From assembly GCA_025526995.1 (NCBI GenBank), contig JAHLKG010000017.1:434001-498000 (forward strand): DNA of 64,000 nt. The letters run 5' to 3'. Under the pieces are notes generated by a model that saw only the letters and a program-made list of their open reading frames with translations, was not told the origin of the DNA and did not search any database. The DNA is from Powellomyces hirtus. Lineage: Eukaryota; Chytridiomycota; Chytridiomycetes; Spizellomycetales; Powellomycetaceae. Shown here one piece after another: positions 23,553 to 35,568 of this stretch. The position numbers and the translations under genes were made by a program. Numbering within the stretch: the first letter of the stretch is position 1; each line of letters starts with the position of its first letter.

Positions 23553-26500
23553 ATGCAAGACCACACTCTTCCACAATATGCCTCCGCAACCACAGCATAT
23601 TTCTTCAAGGGCCTGTTCTTTGGTGTCCTTCTCACTGTCGCCGTTCAGGCCTTCTTTCTCTACCGAATCGCCCAACACCTGCTCAATCCAAATACCCGCA
23701 TCACAAACCCCAACAAGCCCAACAGCGACCGCCCTTCTTTCGCCAAAGAGTTCGTAGCAGTTACAGGCTCTCGACTGGGAACCCGGGATAATGATCATGA
23801 GGTTTTGAGGGACGATCTTCTGCTTGGTGACAAAAATTCGTCAAAATCGTCGAACGCTGCACAGGGTGCGGCAGCCCACCATCCTTCTCTTCACAAAACT
23901 TCGCGCGAACATAACGAACCTTGGCCGGAACACATAATTGCATTCTTGAAAGCTGCACTTGCGCCGGATCTTGCTACAGACACTCCTGTGCCGCCACTGC
24001 GCAAGTCCGCAAAAGATACTGCGACTCCGCAATCAAACACGTCTTCATCAGCAACCCCTGGAACGACAGCGACAACACCTGCATCGTTTACCAATATCGA
24101 CTCAGCCCAGTTCCTAGCGCCTGCCGAAAAAGTGGACTGGTTGAATGTGCTTGCGACTCGCTTTTTTCTCGCGTTGAGAGGGTCTCAACTGTTCAAAGAC
24201 AAAGCTCGTGCAAAATGGACTGGCAAAATCAACGATAAGCTGAAGGGCAACGCATGGGTCTCCCACGTTGAGATTGTGGACATTGCAATTGGAGATTGTG
24301 CCCCAAAGATCCAGTCCGTCAGATTGATGAAGGCTGTCACGGAGGATTTGGCTGTGGTGAGTCGTCGGCGGCTAATTATTTTGATCTCTACATCACTCTT
24401 TGAGATGTTGAGCACGTTTTTGGCGATCTGTCATTAATCGTTACTCACTGGTGAACTCCTTTGCAATCTAGTCGGCAGAGGTGGATGTGACATACGATGG
24501 TGGCGGTAGCATTGCGATCCAGACCACGCTGGTGGGTGGGCTCAAACTTCCAGTCCGGGTGCACATAAGCGGGTTTGCGGGCAAACTGCGTCTGCGATGT
24601 CCTTCCATTCAGTGGGCCGACATGATCGGAGTCGCGTTTGTCGACGATCCCGGAACTACGTTTCGCGTTGACTCGGCATTAACGGTCAGAGACAACGAGT
24701 TGCTCAGGGGCATGGTCAACAAACTGCTCGCATCTGTTGTCAGGAAGGTTTTTCTGGAACTCTGGGTGTTGCCTTCCTGGAGGACATTCTTCATGCCGCT
24801 TATGGAGCCAAAACTCGAGGTAAGAGGGTGGGTACGGACGTCCTAGTAGCAGGTTCTTGCAACTTCATGAATGGGAGAATTGCAAAATTACGCGCTGGAA
24901 ATGGTATCTTAGGCGTTGCATTTGTTTGAAGCATGAGCACAAGCTATTCGCGCGAACTGTCCTGATCACACATGGATATCTGATGCTGTGTTTGGCTGTG
25001 TATAGGATGTGCTGGCCCGGCAAAATGCGGCAAAGGAGGCGCCGCCGGCACTTCCAGTGCGCAAAAGTCTCGCAACTAAAGCATCGACACTGTGGGAAAA
25101 CAGATCGCCACTTCTACGGGGCAAAAATGGAAGTTCTGCTTTGCTGGGCGACGCCCTTGCCAACGTGGCATTCCCTACAACCATAGTTCTAAACCCGCAA
25201 TCACCGGAAGTTGAAACAATGGAGGAAAACTTGGTGACCGCGTTCCTGAGATATGCGCGGGAGAAATCAAGCGATATGACGATCCCTCCCTCTGTCGGGC
25301 AGACACCAGCAGACGAGAGTACACAGACGGCAGCATCGGATTCAGACCGTGAAGCTGACAGCGCGACCATAGCTTCTACCGACAGCACGCCAAGTCCGGT
25401 CGTCGCTACGGCATGGAAAAGTGTTAGGAATCGGAACAACATTCATGTGGAAAAGAAAAGAGTTCTGATCGACGGAGAAGTTGCGGAGATTACGAGAGCG
25501 TCCATGCAAATGCAATGTGATGCTGAGCGGGTCTTCTCAGTCCTGTCCAATCCTGAACATGATCGTCACGTCGATGATAGCTACGTCGGGTCCGAGATCG
25601 TCCATCAGTACGGTATGTTCCTCAGAATATTCTAGTCCTAAGCTTACCCTCATTTGGCGCGGCTTGACGCTTCTTCCCTTCTTGCTTTCTGTTCGAAAGA
25701 CGACGGAAGAGGAGTTCGCCATACGAGATACAAGTTTGGAAGACAAGGCCATCGCGAGTTTGCAACATTCCTTGTCAAACGCCGGATTGGCGCCACTGCG
25801 AAGGCGAAAGGGTCAAGAGATCCGGACTCCATATCCATATCTACAGCCGCTTCTGTCTCGACCAGCGCGAGTCTTGAGAAAACGGTCGAGTACGTGGTGG
25901 TAAGCCGCTCCATTGCCGCGTTCCATGACACACCCGAGGTGCACGCCGTACCCGTTCCTGCATCGTCCACATCAGACTTCGATACGGCGGGTAAACACAT
26001 TCCGGCAGTCTCTCATGAAACTCTCACCTCCGAGTTGCAATCACCTGTTCGGCCAGATCCGGTTGTAGCTCCCACAAAGCCTGACGCGGAAATATCATCC
26101 CTGCGACCGCCAATAGCACCTTCTCCTTCAACAGAGCTGCCAGTGTCGTCCACTAAAGTCTTCCTTTATGGCTATTTGATTACCGCTGACGAAGCATCTC
26201 CCACGGACACTTGTCACGTCACGATCCTGTCACAGTTGAGTCAGGATCTATCACGCATCGAAGTGTCATATGACTCGAGCCGCAAGCTCAAAACCTTCAT
26301 CGAAGAACTTGCGTCACTCTCTGGCTTGGCGGCCACCCGCGACCGCGACACAAGTTCAAACTCACTTCGCAGGAGTCCCAGCAACTCCACCATCCGCAAG
26401 CGGCGCTTCTTTAGCGATTCCTCTTCTCATTCCAGCAGCATGACTTCATCTTTTGCTTCAACCACGACTTCAGGGACGGCAGCCGGTGATCTCAACCAGG

Positions 26501-28485
26501 GACGGAAAATCGATAAGATCAAAAGCTTTGTTGGAAGCACTGCTGGATATCTTATTAAATCCCGTCGTGTTGCTGGATGGCTTGGGAAGAATGGTAATGG
26601 AGTCGACGGCGACCTTGGTTCTCCTGCCAACGACAGTATGGATGAAGGCGCTTCTGCCACGCATAGCGAAACCCCATCCGTTTGCGACGGCGACTATGAC
26701 CCTTCTGAAACCTCAAGACTTTACAGTGCAGGAGATATTCCCAAGATAGTCGAGAGTTTGGATGAGAGCGGTGGTAACAACGTTTCCGACGCAGAAATCC
26801 TCAGCGATTTGAGCGAAGAAAGCCACAGCGGCGCAAATAGCCATATTTCCAAAAATCGGAGTTCTAGCTTCCAGTCGTTGCCCGAGCTCTCATTTGACCA
26901 TGGCAGCATCTTGGAAGAAGACTCTGAAGGAGAACGGGGGTCGAAATTCGAATTCCACGCAACCCCGCAACTTTCTGTTGAGAGAACCTCTGGACCACCT
27001 ACCCTTCCCCCACGTCGGCCCGGCTCCGCTTCCAGTTCTGGTACAATGCTGACGGGCCGTGGCAGATCCGCATCACTAGAAATGAACGCAAGTACCAAAG
27101 CAATGACGGCAAAGTCATCTTCCGAACGGATAGTAGCACCGCGAGCACAGGTGTACGTCGACATCCCCTTCCGGCGCTCCACATCACACGCCGGTCCAAT
27201 GCAGCTGAAATGGGAATATGTGATATCAACGACAGTGTCTGCTTCTCAGCAGCAGGAGCAGCAAGTACAGCAGCAGCATACGCAGAATCAAAGCCTGATC
27301 TTCTCCCTCGTGTTCGTGCCCGATCAACATGAGTACAGTGAATCTCACCGCGGATTCTTGACACTTTTCCCCACTTCGCCAAGTCATCTTGCTGGACGGT
27401 ATCTCGTGCCACCAACAACCGTCCACGCACCACAAACACATCCAGCCCTCGCCACAATCCCACTGCCGAGCACATTTCCGGACGGTAAATTCCTATTTGG
27501 GTTTGACAATTCGTCTGAGAAGCGCATTGCTCGTAAAGTCGAGTTGATGTTCTCCATAGAACCGCCGGTTCTTCACGGCAGCGGCAGCGACATCACAAAC
27601 GACAGTGTCGTACGACTCGACATGGCGGTACCGAGAAAGCAGGTCGTCAGGTACCCGTTCGCGGTAGACATTGTTGATGCCAGCAGTGAAGTCTGCTGGG
27701 AGTTTGTAGTAGCGGGTGGCTACGAGATTGGTTTTGCGGTGCTGTTCCAGCCGGACATGCAGTCAATGGATGATGATGAGGACATTGTCCTGGGGAGACG
27801 ATCAAGCGGGGGTGAGAGTGACCCCCACAATGTTGGGCGTGTAAAGGTTGATGAGAACGTGATGCTCGACTCCACGGGATCAACACCCGCATTGAGCAGC
27901 GAGAAGGTGAATGATGAGAAGGAAGTGGAGCAGCTGGATAGCGATGTGAGCAGAACACATAGCAACGATCAGCTGGCAGGCACAAGCGCTGCACCCTCTG
28001 ACGCTGCACGGACAAGCACCTCCACGGCGGAAGCGCTCACCTCTGCCGTCGTCGCTGCCGCGGCATCTGTCACCACAGCCGCGCTCGCGCCAACTATCCC
28101 GCCCATCGAAATGAAAGACATTGTCAACGATTTGTCGCATGATGCTGTCCCTTCCTCCAGCCCGCCCGCTTCGGTCATCAGTCAGCCTGCCGTTCTAACT
28201 CCTCGCACAGTGCGGAACCGTCCCTCCCTTTCTTCCCGTCTGGCTGCTGCTGTGACAGGCAAATCCCAGCCGTCGATAGCGATTACAACATCACAAGCAT
28301 CCTTGGCCGAGTCAGACGCTGATGCACCGGCACCCGTGCCGCATGCAATTCAACCCCTCCAGAAGGTGCGTGGCTCGGTAACGGGCTCCGTTCCCGCTGC
28401 CAAGGGCCTGTACTATTTTGTATGGGACAATTCTCAGGCAGTCGTTGTGGGCCGTAGAGTCGGTGTGAGACTGTGGATACAGTGA
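23553..28485 (+). CDS. TM-SMP-START-GOLD lipid-transfer-type protein, 1514 residues
   Basis: Four exons (23553-24356, 24472-24819, 25006-25612, 25700-28485) join exactly. Residues 15-37 form a membrane anchor. An SMP lipid-binding tube (about 192-384; EKVDWLNVLATRFF start, FVDDPGTTFRVDS and LPSWRTFFMPL end) is of the Nvj2/TEX2/PDZD8 kind found at ER contact sites. Next comes a START-like domain (about 529-784: ARVF-like CDAERVFSVL, REFATFLVKRR, CHVTILSQLSQD), a Ser-rich disordered part, and a GOLD-like beta domain (about 1070-1260: QLKWEYVIST, CWEFVVAGGYEIGF). GOLD's closing strand (GLYYFVWDNSQA, about 1489-1500) is separated by a 200-residue Ala/Ser/Thr-rich insertion. Inferred role: lipid transfer at an ER contact site. 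The START and GOLD calls are by pattern and less certain than SMP. Confidence 0.85.
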
Positions 28486-28915
28486 GAGGAAATCTGTCTG
28501 CAGATCGCGTTTGGACCGACTTGATGGCTCTTTTTTATATGTACATACCTATCTCCTCCCTTCTGCCCCGTCTTTCCTTGTTCTGTATCTTGTTCCCTCA
28601 ACCCACACTTGTATGAATCGAATACCTTGTGAGTGTGATTGTATGTGTGAAATGCACTTATGTACTGTGAAGGAACCTGTTTTGACGGCGATGACACCTG
28701 TCACTTTCGACAGCGCGTGTGTGGCGCAGCATTGACAGGTCATGTATTTCAATGAGGAGCTTCCGAGAAACTTGTGATTCGCGCCCCATTTTCCCACTCT
28801 AATCTTCTGCTCCCCAGCCTGCCTTGAGAGCATCTTCCATCTTCTGGGGTGCATTAAATAGCGGGCTCATATCGAAAGCAAAGCACAGACCGTCAATTTG
28901 ATACAGTTTGCAACC
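28486..28915. other. Intergenic, promoter of the PAZ-FKBP gene
   Basis: Short gap between two plus-strand genes, holding a 3' untranslated region and the next promoter. A pair of opposed TGTCA/TGACA motifs sits near 28698-28739. No gene seen. Confidence 0.4.
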
Positions 28916-31900
28916 ATGGGAAATTCGTCAGCAGTGCAGCAGCAGACCTCTACTGAAGGTTTGGCTATCGTTGTCCGCCTGGTTTCTGGCAACGAGACTC
29001 ATCCAAAGTGTGTTTGGTATCTTTAAACAGATGCAGTAGACTCAGCTGCTCCAGCTAGTTCGCCCGCAGCAACAGCCACGGTGAGCGACTTTGACGCAGA
29101 AATGGAGGCTCGCCTTCACGCTTTCGAAAAACTGGAACGCGATCTCAGGTTGGCTTCGTCAAAGCTCCCGCAAGAGATTGCATGCCAGGTTGTTTACAGA
29201 ATCAAATTTGACCTCATCTTGTAGTGAATCGCTGAAGCCCCAATCCAAGTGGGGAGATGAAACCTTCAGAGCCGAACCCACTGGTGAGGCTGACGACGAC
29301 AAGGAGTACCATGAGGTCTGTGTACCGGACGAAGACGAGTTTATGGACGGAGGTAAGGAGCGCATAGCTGGCGTTGCACATCAACCATCAATTGATCCAT
29401 GCTTCTTGTTCCATGGCATCCCTAGGTCCACTCCTTCCTATCGTTGCCAAATTTCTGCGCAAACGCTACCCTGCCAGAGACAGCCCGTTCTCGCGGCCCA
29501 TGACCAGCGAGGACGCCGAATTTCTCACCTCCAACCTCCGCAACTTTAAGATAGTGACCACGCACCGCCCAGAGTTTAAGCGCGGCTATCGTATTTACGG
29601 GATCGATCCGCGTTCGGCTGGTGCCATCGCTATTGGCGCAGATGAGAAAGAAGTGAACGAAAAGGGAGGCCAGACAGTCAAAGACTATTTTACGGAACGG
29701 TACGAGGTCGACATCAAGGATGAGCATGCGCCTTGTGTTGCGGTCAAGAAGCTGCAGGTATCATGATCCCGTCGTTGGCGCACGGGATGGGGACATTATG
29801 CTCATCATGTGACGCTCGTCTTTCATAGGGATGGACGTACTTGCCCATTCAATTCTGCGAAGTCTTGCCCGGCCAGCGTTTGTGCACCCCATCCTATGAA
29901 CTGCCTGTAAGTGTACCCCAATATGCCATACCCTCATTTACATTCTCAGCTGAATGCTTGTTTCCTGGCTGTGCAGGACCCTAAGGATACTAGTCGGGTC
30001 CCGGATTTCACTCCTGCGGAACCGGAAGAGGGAGATGGAGACGGTGGAACTGAATTCAAGAAAAAGAATAAAAAAAAGAAGAAGAACAAGAACAAGGAGT
30101 CTGAGGCCGGGGACAATTCTTCCGTTTCCACTGCTCCCGTTTGCGGTGAGCCCGTCGCTGCTCCAGTGGCCGCAGCCGCCTCAGTGGCCCCTGCAGCCGA
30201 AGTCGTTCCCAAAGTCGAAAAGGAGCATAGCTTGTACCGCAAGCGTGAACCCCAGCGATTTGGGGTCCCCGAGGCCACATGGAATCATCGGAAGTCCCTC
30301 GGCGTCTGTCTCCGCTGCGGACACCCCAGTCACCGGATCCATGATTGCATGCTGTATGGGATCGATGATGGCAGCAAGGACTGGCACGATGTACCCCGCT
30401 ATGTCCTGATGAACATGGAAATTCCAACCAAGCCAAAGCAGACACTCGCTCAGAAATGCAACGTCCCGAAAAGCGATTGGTATCGTCGCCGTGATGGCGG
30501 TCTTTGTGAGCGCTGTGCCCACCCTGGACACATTATTCAGGAATGCCGACTTATGAAGATTGATGAGATGTGGAATGATGGCACCAAGAGGTGGATTGAT
30601 GTACCTGAATACTTGGAGGATTCCACACCCAACAAAATTCCCGGCAAGGATCCAGTTCCAAAAGGCTTTGTTTGGGACCATGATCGATATTACCAACTTG
30701 GCGAGGACGGCGTAACCAAGATCCCACTCATAAAGAAAGTTTACACGCCTAACAAGAAGGACATGCGCCCCGTTCAGGATCTGCCTGCTGTTCCGTGGGA
30801 AGAGGCTGAGAAGTTGGAGAAAGAGCAGCGGGCTGGCAAGGATGGTGTTTCTGTCGGAGAAAGCAAAACGGGAGCGCAAGATGCTACTGCCAAAGATTGG
30901 AAGCCCAAACGAGATGCAGAATCTGCTGCTGTGACCCGTGCAGAGCCAATCGTGGATGCGGAAGGGTACACAATCTTAGACAAAGCAGGCACGCTCAAGA
31001 AGAAAGTCCTGAAGAAAGGAGCTGGCCCGTTGATGAAGCCCCAAACTATCTTGCAAGGTATGGGCCGAATATTTTATCTGTTGATTTTTTTGACTCAACG
31101 TCTTTTACTTTGCAATTGCAGTTCATTATATTGGCTGGATTGTTTCTGCCCCAGACTTCAAGGAAGAGGAACCCAAGGAATTTCACAACACCTATGCCAT
31201 TGATGACCCATTGGAGTTCGTGCACGGTGAAGGTATGCTAGTACGCGGACAGTTTGCTCCAAATTGTTTGGCTGCCGCTGACTGCCGGTTGTGCTTTGTC
31301 TATTGAAGGCCAGGAGCTCCCGGTCTGGGAGGAAACCATCCCCACGATGCAAACTGGGGAAAAATGCGAAATCATCTGCGGACCAGAGTATGGCTTCGAT
31401 GCAAAGGGCTATGATGATATAGTTCCACCCAACGCGACTCTCAAATTCCATCTGGAGATTCTATTTGCAAAGCCAGTAGGTGACATTTCTCATTGATCAT
31501 CGATGGCACGAGAGGCTGATTCAATTGCTTTGAAGCCTGAGGACCCGATCGAGATTCGTCTCGCAGATGCGCAAGAGCTCAAGGACCGCGGGAATACACA
31601 TTTCAAATCCGGAGCTTTCCTCCTCGCCCAGACTGCTTATGAGGAAGCTCTCGCGCGGCTCAGTCACACCTGGGGCATGAGCTTGTCCCAGGACGTGGAA
31701 ATAACCAAATTCCGGGCAACCGTCAATGCAAATCTCTCCCTCGCATACCTCAGGACCAAAGACTGTGACAAAGCCATTACGGCTGCGGACGACGGCCTGG
31801 TTCATAATCAGCACAGCGCAAAATTGTGGTACAGAAAGGCACAGGCCCTCCGCGGTTTGGAGAGGTGGGATGAAGCTGTGAAGGCGGGAAATATGGCTGA

Positions 31901-32186
31901 GGAGGTGCGTGTCGCTCAGCGTGCGCAATCCCCGCCAAATGGTTCAGTTCATCTGATATCTCTCAATTTCTCATAGTACGACCCCGATGACAGCAGTATC
32001 AGAGCTTTCAACAAATCGCTGCCTGGAGCTCGCGAGGAGGCGAAGCGCAGGGAAAAGCGGATGTATGAGCAGATGTTCAGCAGCGATAAAAATACGCCGA
32101 GCCCAAGCCCCTCCACTCCTATTTCGGCTGATAACAATGCCACTGCGGATGCAGCCCCTGAAGCTGCCTTGGACGGTGCTGCTTGA
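28916..32186 (+). CDS. PAZ - two CCHC knuckles - FKBP - TPR fusion protein
   Basis: Ten exons (28916-28958, 29031-29148, 29225-29352, 29426-29757, 29829-29906, 29977-31057, 31122-31232, 31309-31475, 31536-31904, 31977-32186) sum to 2637 bases, exactly 878 codons plus stop. Domains in order: MGNSSA start (possible N-myristoylation); Argonaute-type linker-1 and PAZ, about 125-233 (LRNFKIVTTHRPEFKRGY, TVKDYFTERY, TYLPIQFCEVLPGQR); Lys-rich and Ala-rich linker; CCHC knuckles at 344-357 and 410-423 (CX2CX4HX4C); FKBP domain about 570-686 (VHYIGW, LPVWEE, GPEYGF, IVPPNATL); TPRs about 690-815 (RGNTHFKSGAF first), then a REKRMYEQMF tail common in FKBP-TPR proteins. No MID or PIWI. TPR immunophilins bind Hsp90 and help load Argonaute elsewhere, so a role in small-RNA handling is inferred. 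Intron 8, just before the TPR part, is the join most worth checking. Confidence 0.85.
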
Positions 32187-32716
32187 TCTTTAGGGCTTTT
32201 TCTTCTACCTGTAATTCTTTGTTTTATAGCGGATCCCGTTTCTTGTATTTGTTGCGCACCGAGGGGTGCGCAAGAAGGCGTACGTTGTTCGTCAACCCTT
32301 GCATTAGTTCTGAGTATTGTGCTACAACTCATAGTGCATCAGAGTAGCTGAATTGAAACATTTTTTATGGCTTCTCCGATCATTCTGCATGTTGCGCGGC
32401 GAGTAAATGACAGTATTCATAGGAGATACTAAATGTAGCACAACGTCAGTCACGTGGAGTTGCTTACACAAGCGATGTGTTCTGATTTTTTGTTTTTGGG
32501 CGCAGAGCGTTGGTTGTTTGCTCGTTTCCCAGGTTGTTTGGTGGATTCTCGGCATTTTGCATCAGGTCTCCGCTCTCGACACAGTGTTCCCACGCCGACC
32601 CAACCTATCGTCGTATACAGACGGTTTCTTCTCTCAACGCTGCCGGCTTTTTCGACACCGACACAGTCCCGAGCACTTCAATTGACACTTGTCAAAAGCG
32701 GTTTCACACATACAAC
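32187..32716. other. Intergenic, promoter of NOP56
   Basis: Holds the 3' end of the fusion gene and the NOP56 promoter. A TTGACACTTGTCAA imperfect palindrome lies at about 32681-32697, close to the NOP56 start. Nothing else seen. Confidence 0.4.
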
Positions 32717-34406
32717 ATGTCGTTCTTCCTTTTGCACGAGACGGCCTCCGGGTACGCTCTCTTTGAGCGTATTGAGTCCGAAGAAATTGGTCAGGAGCTG
32801 GAGGAGGTCCAGAAGAGCGTCTTGGACTTGGCCCGGTTCAGCAAAACCGTCAAGCTGAGGTCATTTGCCCCTTTCAAGAGCGCTGCCCATGCGCTCGAGA
32901 ACATTATGGATGTGTCTGAAGGTGTGTTGTAGAAAGAGAAAAGCACTGGAATGGAACGAAAATCCACAGTTGTGGGGAGTGGAATGGTAGAAGAAGACTG
33001 ACATTGAGTTTATTTTCCCAGGTATCGTTAACCCGTCCTTGAAGGCTTTCCTGGAGATGAACATGCCCAAAGCTGGAAAGAAGCAGACCGTGCAACTGGG
33101 AGTGTCTGAAAGCAACTTGGGAGGAGGCATCAAAGCTGAGCTGGGATACGACTGTCTTCACAACGAGACCGTCCGTGAGCTGCTCCGGGGGATCCGTCTG
33201 CACGCCGACCGTCTGATGAGCCAGCTCAAGGATGGCGATCTCGACAAAGCACAGCTGGGTCTTGGTCACGCGTACTCGCGGTCCAAGGTAAAGTTCAACG
33301 TGAACAGGGCCGATAACATGATCATGCAGTCCATCAACCTGCTGGACCAATTGGACAAGGATGTCAACACATTCTCCATGCGAGTGCGAGAATGGTACGG
33401 CTGGCACTTCCCGGAATTGGTCAAGATCTGCGCCGACAACGCCATGTACGCCAAGCTTGTCAAGCTTATCAAGAACAAGGGCGACCTTGGCGAGGAGAAG
33501 CTGGAGGAACTTGAGGTTGTCACCGGCGACCCTATCAAGGCCAAGCAGATTCTCGACGCTGCCCGGGCTTCCATGGGTACCGATATCTCCGAGATTGACA
33601 TGACCAACATCGACAGCTTCGCCGACCGTGTTGTTGCTCTGACCGACTACCGCAAGAAGCTGCACGGATACCTGGTCAGCAAGATGCACCAGGTTGCGCC
33701 CAACTTGTCCGCCCTGATCGGCGAGATGGTCGGTGCCCGTCTGATCGCCCATGCCGGTAGCTTGACCAACTTGTCCAAGTACCCCGCCTCCACTGTCCAG
33801 ATTCTCGGAGCCGAGAAAGCTCTTTTCCGCGCCCTCAAGACCAAGGGAAACACTCCCAAGTACGGTCTCATCTACCACTCCACCTTCATTGGTCGTGCCG
33901 CACAGAAGAACAAGGGACGCATCTCGCGTGTTCTCGCCAACAAGTGCTCCATCGCGTGCCGTATCGACTGCTTCTTGGACAAGCCAACAAGCAAATTCGG
34001 AGAGCTGCTCCGCGAGCAGGTTGAGGAGCGAGTGCGATTCTACGAGGAGGGTGTCACTCCCCGCAAGAATGCCGAGGTTATGCAGAAAGCTCTGGCCGCG
34101 GTCGGCATGGAGGATCTGATGGACGTTGTTGCCAACGATGATGATGACGAGGAAGACGCTGCGGGTATGTTAACACATCCCCCATCATGTTTATAGAGAC
34201 CTTGTGATTGACATCTTCATGTTTGTTTTCTAGAAGAGGAAGAGCCACCGAAGAAGCGCAAGGCCGCCAAAGCTGAAGCCGCGGCTGACTCTGACGCGTC
34301 TGATGCCGAGGTCCCCAAGAAGAAGTCCAAGAAGGAGAAGAAGCCCAAGAAGGAGGGAAGCGAGAAGAAGAAGAAGAGCAAAAAGGACAAGAAGGACAAG
34401 AACTAA
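32717..34406 (+). CDS. NOP56: NOP56, box C/D snoRNP core protein
   Basis: Nop56 is a scaffold of box C/D snoRNPs that guide rRNA 2'-O-methylation in the nucleolus. Three exons (32717-32921, 33022-34164, 34234-34406) give 506 residues, the usual length. The N-terminal domain begins [13 protein letters not shown], followed by a coiled coil and the highly conserved NOP domain (for example [18 protein letters not shown], the site that grips the kink-turn and the 15.5K/Snu13 protein, and [12 protein letters not shown]). The tail is the Lys/Asp/Glu-rich repeat typical of the family. Codon use is visibly more biased to C/G-ending codons than in the neighbours, fitting high expression. I looked for C and D boxes in both introns (100 and 69 bases) and saw no convincing snoRNA. 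Confidence 0.97.
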
Positions 34407-35568
34407 ATTCAGTAGCACGTACCCAATGCGAGTTGCAGTCTGCACGGGACCCCTTCACCGGATAGACACAATCACTATCATCACCGACACAACCCTTTCC
34501 GACCGCTCTCTGGCGTTCTCTCCTCCCGGCTTAATCGCTCGGCGCAAGCAGCCGTGTGTCAATCTCGGGCGCTCATCGGTCGCCTCCTTCCTGGGACGAC
34601 TATCCATTCTTTTTTATTCAGTCTTTAGCATTCGCTCCTTTTTTGTTTCTCTTTAGCATCTTTTTATCTCTTCTTCTATACTTTGTGTGGTTGGAGTTTC
34701 TGTGTGTATATATCACAATTCAACATTTCATTTTTAATCCTTCTACCATCAAATCTTTTGACGCACCACTCTGAGAGAGTTGGTGAGTTGCAGCGCCACG
34801 CACGTGTGCGTATCACGTGTATATCGCAAGAAAAATTCCTCTCTTGGGGTATAAAAGACGTCGGTGAGCGAGATCCGCTTCTTGTTCTCTACTCATTAAA
34901 GGTCCGCGCTTATTGTGGAGGGTGTATCGTTTTCTTTCGATTGGACATTCTCCCTACCGTGTTCCTGAGAGCAACATATCATGGCGTCTCCCAGCTGGAA
35001 ATGGTCGATTCTGAGGAACTTGAGACCAGACTTCCTTACCAGGAGACGCACAGTTCAGATCGTTTACTTGTTTTGATTACTGTGAGGCACATCTTACAGA
35101 CACAGCCTGCAACACGCAGAAACGTTTCCTCTGCTGCTGTCGCATCATAGAAGAGCGCTGGGGAGCAGGAATATCTACTTTCTACGCAAATCCGTTCATT
35201 TCATAATCCCTAGCAGGGAGAGAACGTGTTGGGCTGCTTGTATGTTTCGCTGCTACATGCTCAAAATGGACAGAAGAAGATATTGCTACACAGGGCTCTC
35301 TATGATGCAGAATACCATTAGTTGCGGCCTCAGTTCCGAGCAAACAGTATTCAGCTTGACTAAATGGGATGTCCTAAAAAGGCAGCGTGAGGATTACATA
35401 AGCTTGATGTAACCTTTTCAGACAAATGGAACGCACAAATGATTTGCACGCGATATTGACGGCTGCCCCGCAAACTGCTGGGTCGCCCAATTTTATCGCT
35501 CCCAAGAGCATTGGTCTTCGTGATTGATCAGAGACGACAGATTTCGTTTGCTGCTTCCATCCTCAGCA
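34407..35568. other. Intergenic with an orphan promoter-like cluster
   Basis: Begins with the NOP56 3' end. At 34801-34819 two CACGTG sites lie 13 bases apart, followed by a TATA box (tataaaa, 34850-34856). The first downstream ATG (34981) opens only a 31-codon frame. No protein gene can be supported; an RNA or small-peptide transcript is possible. Confidence 0.4.

Noticed and set aside
32922..33021. Possible snoRNA in NOP56 intron 1
   Set aside because: NOP56 introns host box C/D RNAs in other organisms, but no C and D box pair was found here or in intron 2.
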